DNA of 64,000 nt from AP-15 sp963796155 (lineage in GTDB: Bacteria > Pseudomonadota > Alphaproteobacteria > ATCC43930 > CGMCC-115725), in contig CAWCKT010000006.1 of NCBI GenBank assembly GCA_963796155.1, forward strand, positions 62,001 to 126,000, given 5' to 3'. The notes beneath the pieces are model-generated. The model had not been told where the DNA came from. It did no database searches and saw only the letters and a list, made by a program, of their open reading frames with translations. The position numbers and the translations under genes were made by a program. Below, one piece after another: positions 62,169 through 64,000 of this stretch (positions are counted from its first letter, which is position 1; each line of letters begins with the position of its first letter).

Positions 62169-63356
62169 ATGCGCCCACTCTCCTTCTTCGCGTGGTCCGG
62201 CAGCACAGCTCTCGGGCTCGCCTGCCTGGCCATTTTCATGGGAGTGGCGATCGACCCCTACCGGATGTACGGTACGCCGACAGTGCGCGGCTGGACCGCG
62301 CTGAAGCCGCGGATCTACCAGCAGCCCGGCATCGCCAAGACCTATCAACTCGAACGCGTCGGCCCCCGTACGTTGCTGCTAGGCAACTCTCGGGTAGAGG
62401 TCGGGTTCGACCCGGAAAGTCCGCGATGGCCTGGTGAGGCTCACCCGGTCTTCAACGCAGCGCTCGCCGGTGCCGGCCTTCGCACATCGCTGTACATGCT
62501 GTCTGATGCCGTCGCAACGCGTCGGCCCGAGACTGTCATCCTCGGTCTCGATTTCCTGGATTTCCTGCAAGAAGCGGATAACGGGGCGGTACGCCCTCCG
62601 TCCGTCGGACCTGACGAACGCCGGCTTCTCGTGGACCGGGACGGCAAGCCCAATCCGGACCGTCCACTCCAGATTTGGCGCGATCGGATCGCCACAACGG
62701 TGACCATCGACGCGGTACTCGATGGGCTAGCAACGCTGGTGGATCAGGACCCGGAGAGGAGCGAGACCATGACGCCGCTCGGGTTCGATCCATTGAACGA
62801 ATACCGCCTCTTTGCCGAGCGCCAAGGCTATCACGATCTATTTGCGCAGAAAAACGCCATATATAAGCGGCAGTATCAGCACTATCCCGCACCTGACTTT
62901 GTCGAGCCGTCACGCTACGCAAGCTTTCGCTATCTGCATAGCATCATCGCCATCGCGGCGGGGCAGGACATTCGATTGATCCTGTTCATCCACCCGTATC
63001 ATGCCGACTATCTTGATATGCTCCATGAAGTCGGGTTGTGGGGCAGTTTCGAGAACTGGAAGCGCGCCCTGGCAAAAGTAACGCAGAGCGAGATTGGGGG
63101 AACGCCGATGAGCGTGCAGCTCTTCGATTTCTCCGGCTATAATCAATTCTCAACCGAGCCGGTGCCGTTGCCAGGCGATCGCAACACCGCAATGCGGTGG
63201 TATTGGGAAGCGGGGCACTACAAGCCTGCGCTCGGCGATGAGATGCTGAAGACGATGCTGAGGGGAGCCGGCCGCTTCGGCGTAGCGCTGACTTCGACAA
63301 ACGTCGAGCACGTGTTGTCGGAAATCGCGGAAGGCAAGGGCGCCTCGTCAAAGTGA
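62169..63356 (+). CDS. Periplasmic SGNH/AlgJ-like partner of the MBOAT acyltransferase
   Basis: A 395-residue protein with one N-terminal membrane anchor (LGLACLAIFMGVAIDPYRMY). TLLLGNSRVEVGFDPE fits the GxS block of SGNH-type hydrolases/acetyltransferases, LGLDFLDFLQEA the second block, and WYWEAGHYKPALGDEML provides a candidate catalytic His. In such systems the MBOAT protein passes an acyl group to a periplasmic enzyme of this kind. The assignment is by motif and operon position. A degenerate copy of its last 40 codons lies upstream of the operon. Confidence 0.7.
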   Translation: MRPLSFFAWSGSTALGLACLAIFMGVAIDPYRMYGTPTVRGWTALKPRIYQQPGIAKTYQLERVGPRTLLLGNSRVEVGFDPESPRWPGEAHPVFNAALAGAGLRTSLYMLSDAVATRRPETVILGLDFLDFLQEADNGAVRPPSVGPDERRLLVDRDGKPNPDRPLQIWRDRIATTVTIDAVLDGLATLVDQDPERSETMTPLGFDPLNEYRLFAERQGYHDLFAQKNAIYKRQYQHYPAPDFVEPSRYASFRYLHSIIAIAAGQDIRLILFIHPYHADYLDMLHEVGLWGSFENWKRALAKVTQSEIGGTPMSVQLFDFSGYNQFSTEPVPLPGDRNTAMRWYWEAGHYKPALGDEMLKTMLRGAGRFGVALTSTNVEHVLSEIAEGKGASSK

Positions 63357-63535
63357 TAACAGCTCGGTGAGCAGATAGGACGGGCGGCCGGTTCGTAATG
63401 GACATGAACCGCCCGACGGTGCCTCGAACCGGTCGGAGTCGCGTGCCCTCAGTTCACCAGAGACCGCGGGACCCGCAAAATCGTTGTTTCAGGATTGCGC
63501 TTTATTTCTCTGCCTGTTGCGGGTACGATGGATTA
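63238..63535. repeat. Direct repeat copy 2: 3' end of the O-acyltransferase partner gene and its downstream region
   Basis: The intact counterpart of 60203-60485. It starts inside the coding region at 63238 and runs about 180 bases past the stop. The distance between copies is about 3.04 kb and the whole MBOAT operon lies between them. Confidence 0.85.
63381..63415 (+). terminator. Conserved hairpin after the O-acyltransferase operon
   Basis: cgggcgg (63381-63387) pairs with ccgcccg (63409-63415). The same stem is kept in the upstream repeat copy (60335-60341 with 60363-60369) although the loops differ, which suggests the structure matters. There is no T-run. Confidence 0.45.
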
Positions 63536-63655
63536 ACTCATTCGGAAGATGATCCCGCACGCGGTGATTGTCCCGATTTGAAGTGCTTCCGATCGTTCAG
63601 GCTCGTCCATTGACACTAAGGCGGATTCTTTCCCGAAGGCATGTAGTCGGAGCCT

Positions 63656-64000
63656 ATGCAGCCCGAAACTAAAGACCGTGTGAAGAGGGAGGTCGAACTC
63701 TACGATGGCCAACAATTGCGACGCGACGGGTTCGAAGCTGCGCTGACGTATCTCAATGACGGCATCGGCCGGCTGCGGCGGAACGAGGTGATCCGTGCAG
63801 CTATGCGGGGCGCGACCGGTAAGCGGGTTCTTGAGATCGGCTCGCAATCATGGGAATGGTGCCTCGCCAGGTATGGCTACCGGCCAGAACGATTGACCTG
63901 CATCAACATCTCGGAAGAGGAACTCCAGATCGGTCGCGCTCAGGCGGCAAAGCTCGGATTCCCCTGCGATTTCCGTAGGATGGACGCGCACCATCTCGAA
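63656..64000 (+). CDS. SAM-dependent methyltransferase, 3' end cut by window edge
   Basis: ATG 63656 opens a frame that stays open to the window end (115 codons): MQPETKDRVKREVELYDGQQ, a helical start, then KRVLEIGSQSWEWCLARYGY, the SAM-binding motif I (LEIGSQS), LTCINISEEELQIGRAQAAK as motif II with its acidic end, and FPCDFRRMDAHHLE as motif III. This is a class I methyltransferase of the UbiE/type 11 kind. Next to the O-acyltransferase operon it may modify a surface glycan or lipid; that is inference. Confidence 0.7.
   Translation, partial: MQPETKDRVKREVELYDGQQLRRDGFEAALTYLNDGIGRLRRNEVIRAAMRGATGKRVLEIGSQSWEWCLARYGYRPERLTCINISEEELQIGRAQAAKLGFPCDFRRMDAHHLE

Noticed and set aside
1..64000. 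CRISPR array or prophage
   Set aside because: No regularly spaced repeats and no capsid, terminase or integrase gene were seen; the mobile genes are insertion-sequence transposases only.

Overview
The window is GC-rich bacterial DNA from an alphaproteobacterium. The strongest evidence is the envelope/translation block rpsB-tsf-pyrH-frr-uppS-cdsA-dxr-rseP-bamA-skp-lpxD-fabZ-lpxA-lpxI-lpxB. On the opposite strand it meets gltX-gltA and trpD-trpC-moaC-moeA-lexA, a neighbourhood typical of Hyphomicrobiales and Rhodospirillales. A direct-repeat SOS box (GTTC-N7-GTTC) upstream of lexA is the alphaproteobacterial type. I cannot resolve the order or genus.

Left third (1-24,500), an accessory and decaying region. 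It opens in an IS256-type transposase. An inverted pair of small envelope cassettes follows (PLDc_N-SHOCT membrane protein plus a secreted protein), flanking a lipoprotein, a ceramidase-family membrane protein and a Gly/Trp-repeat secreted protein. A patatin plus GntP-type permease operon occurs twice: copy A (9567-12117) has a broken patatin and an intact permease, copy B (20897-22280) has an intact patatin and a broken permease. Between the copies lie small periplasmic proteins, a wrecked thiolase/DUF35 pair, a complete ISNCY-type insertion sequence with an 18-bp target duplication, and a ppk2/P-type ATPase operon.

Middle (24,500-36,700), ordinary but mixed. It holds tRNA-Glu, yajQ, an epimerase and a divergent glycosyltransferase, a VOC protein, a dead vapBC pair, a three-subunit molybdenum aldehyde oxidoreductase (paoABC type), a DUF5681 protein, an MmgE/PrpD protein and a double-DTG retropepsin-like protein.

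Right half (36,800-59,900), a core chromosomal block. It covers translation (rpsB, tsf, frr), UMP kinase, isoprenoid and undecaprenyl synthesis, phospholipid synthesis, outer-membrane assembly and lipid A synthesis, with gltA, gltX, lexA, moeA, a TrpC-MoaC fusion and trpD on the other strand. The right end (60,200-64,000) carries an MBOAT O-acyltransferase operon flanked by direct repeats of its own 3' end, then a methyltransferase cut by the window edge.

Several genes are broken by single-base indels, some in homopolymers (DUF1269 gene, Gly/Trp-rich gene, moeA). Sequencing error must be excluded before these are called pseudogenes. The patatin copy A, permease copy B and vapC damage is too extensive for that explanation.
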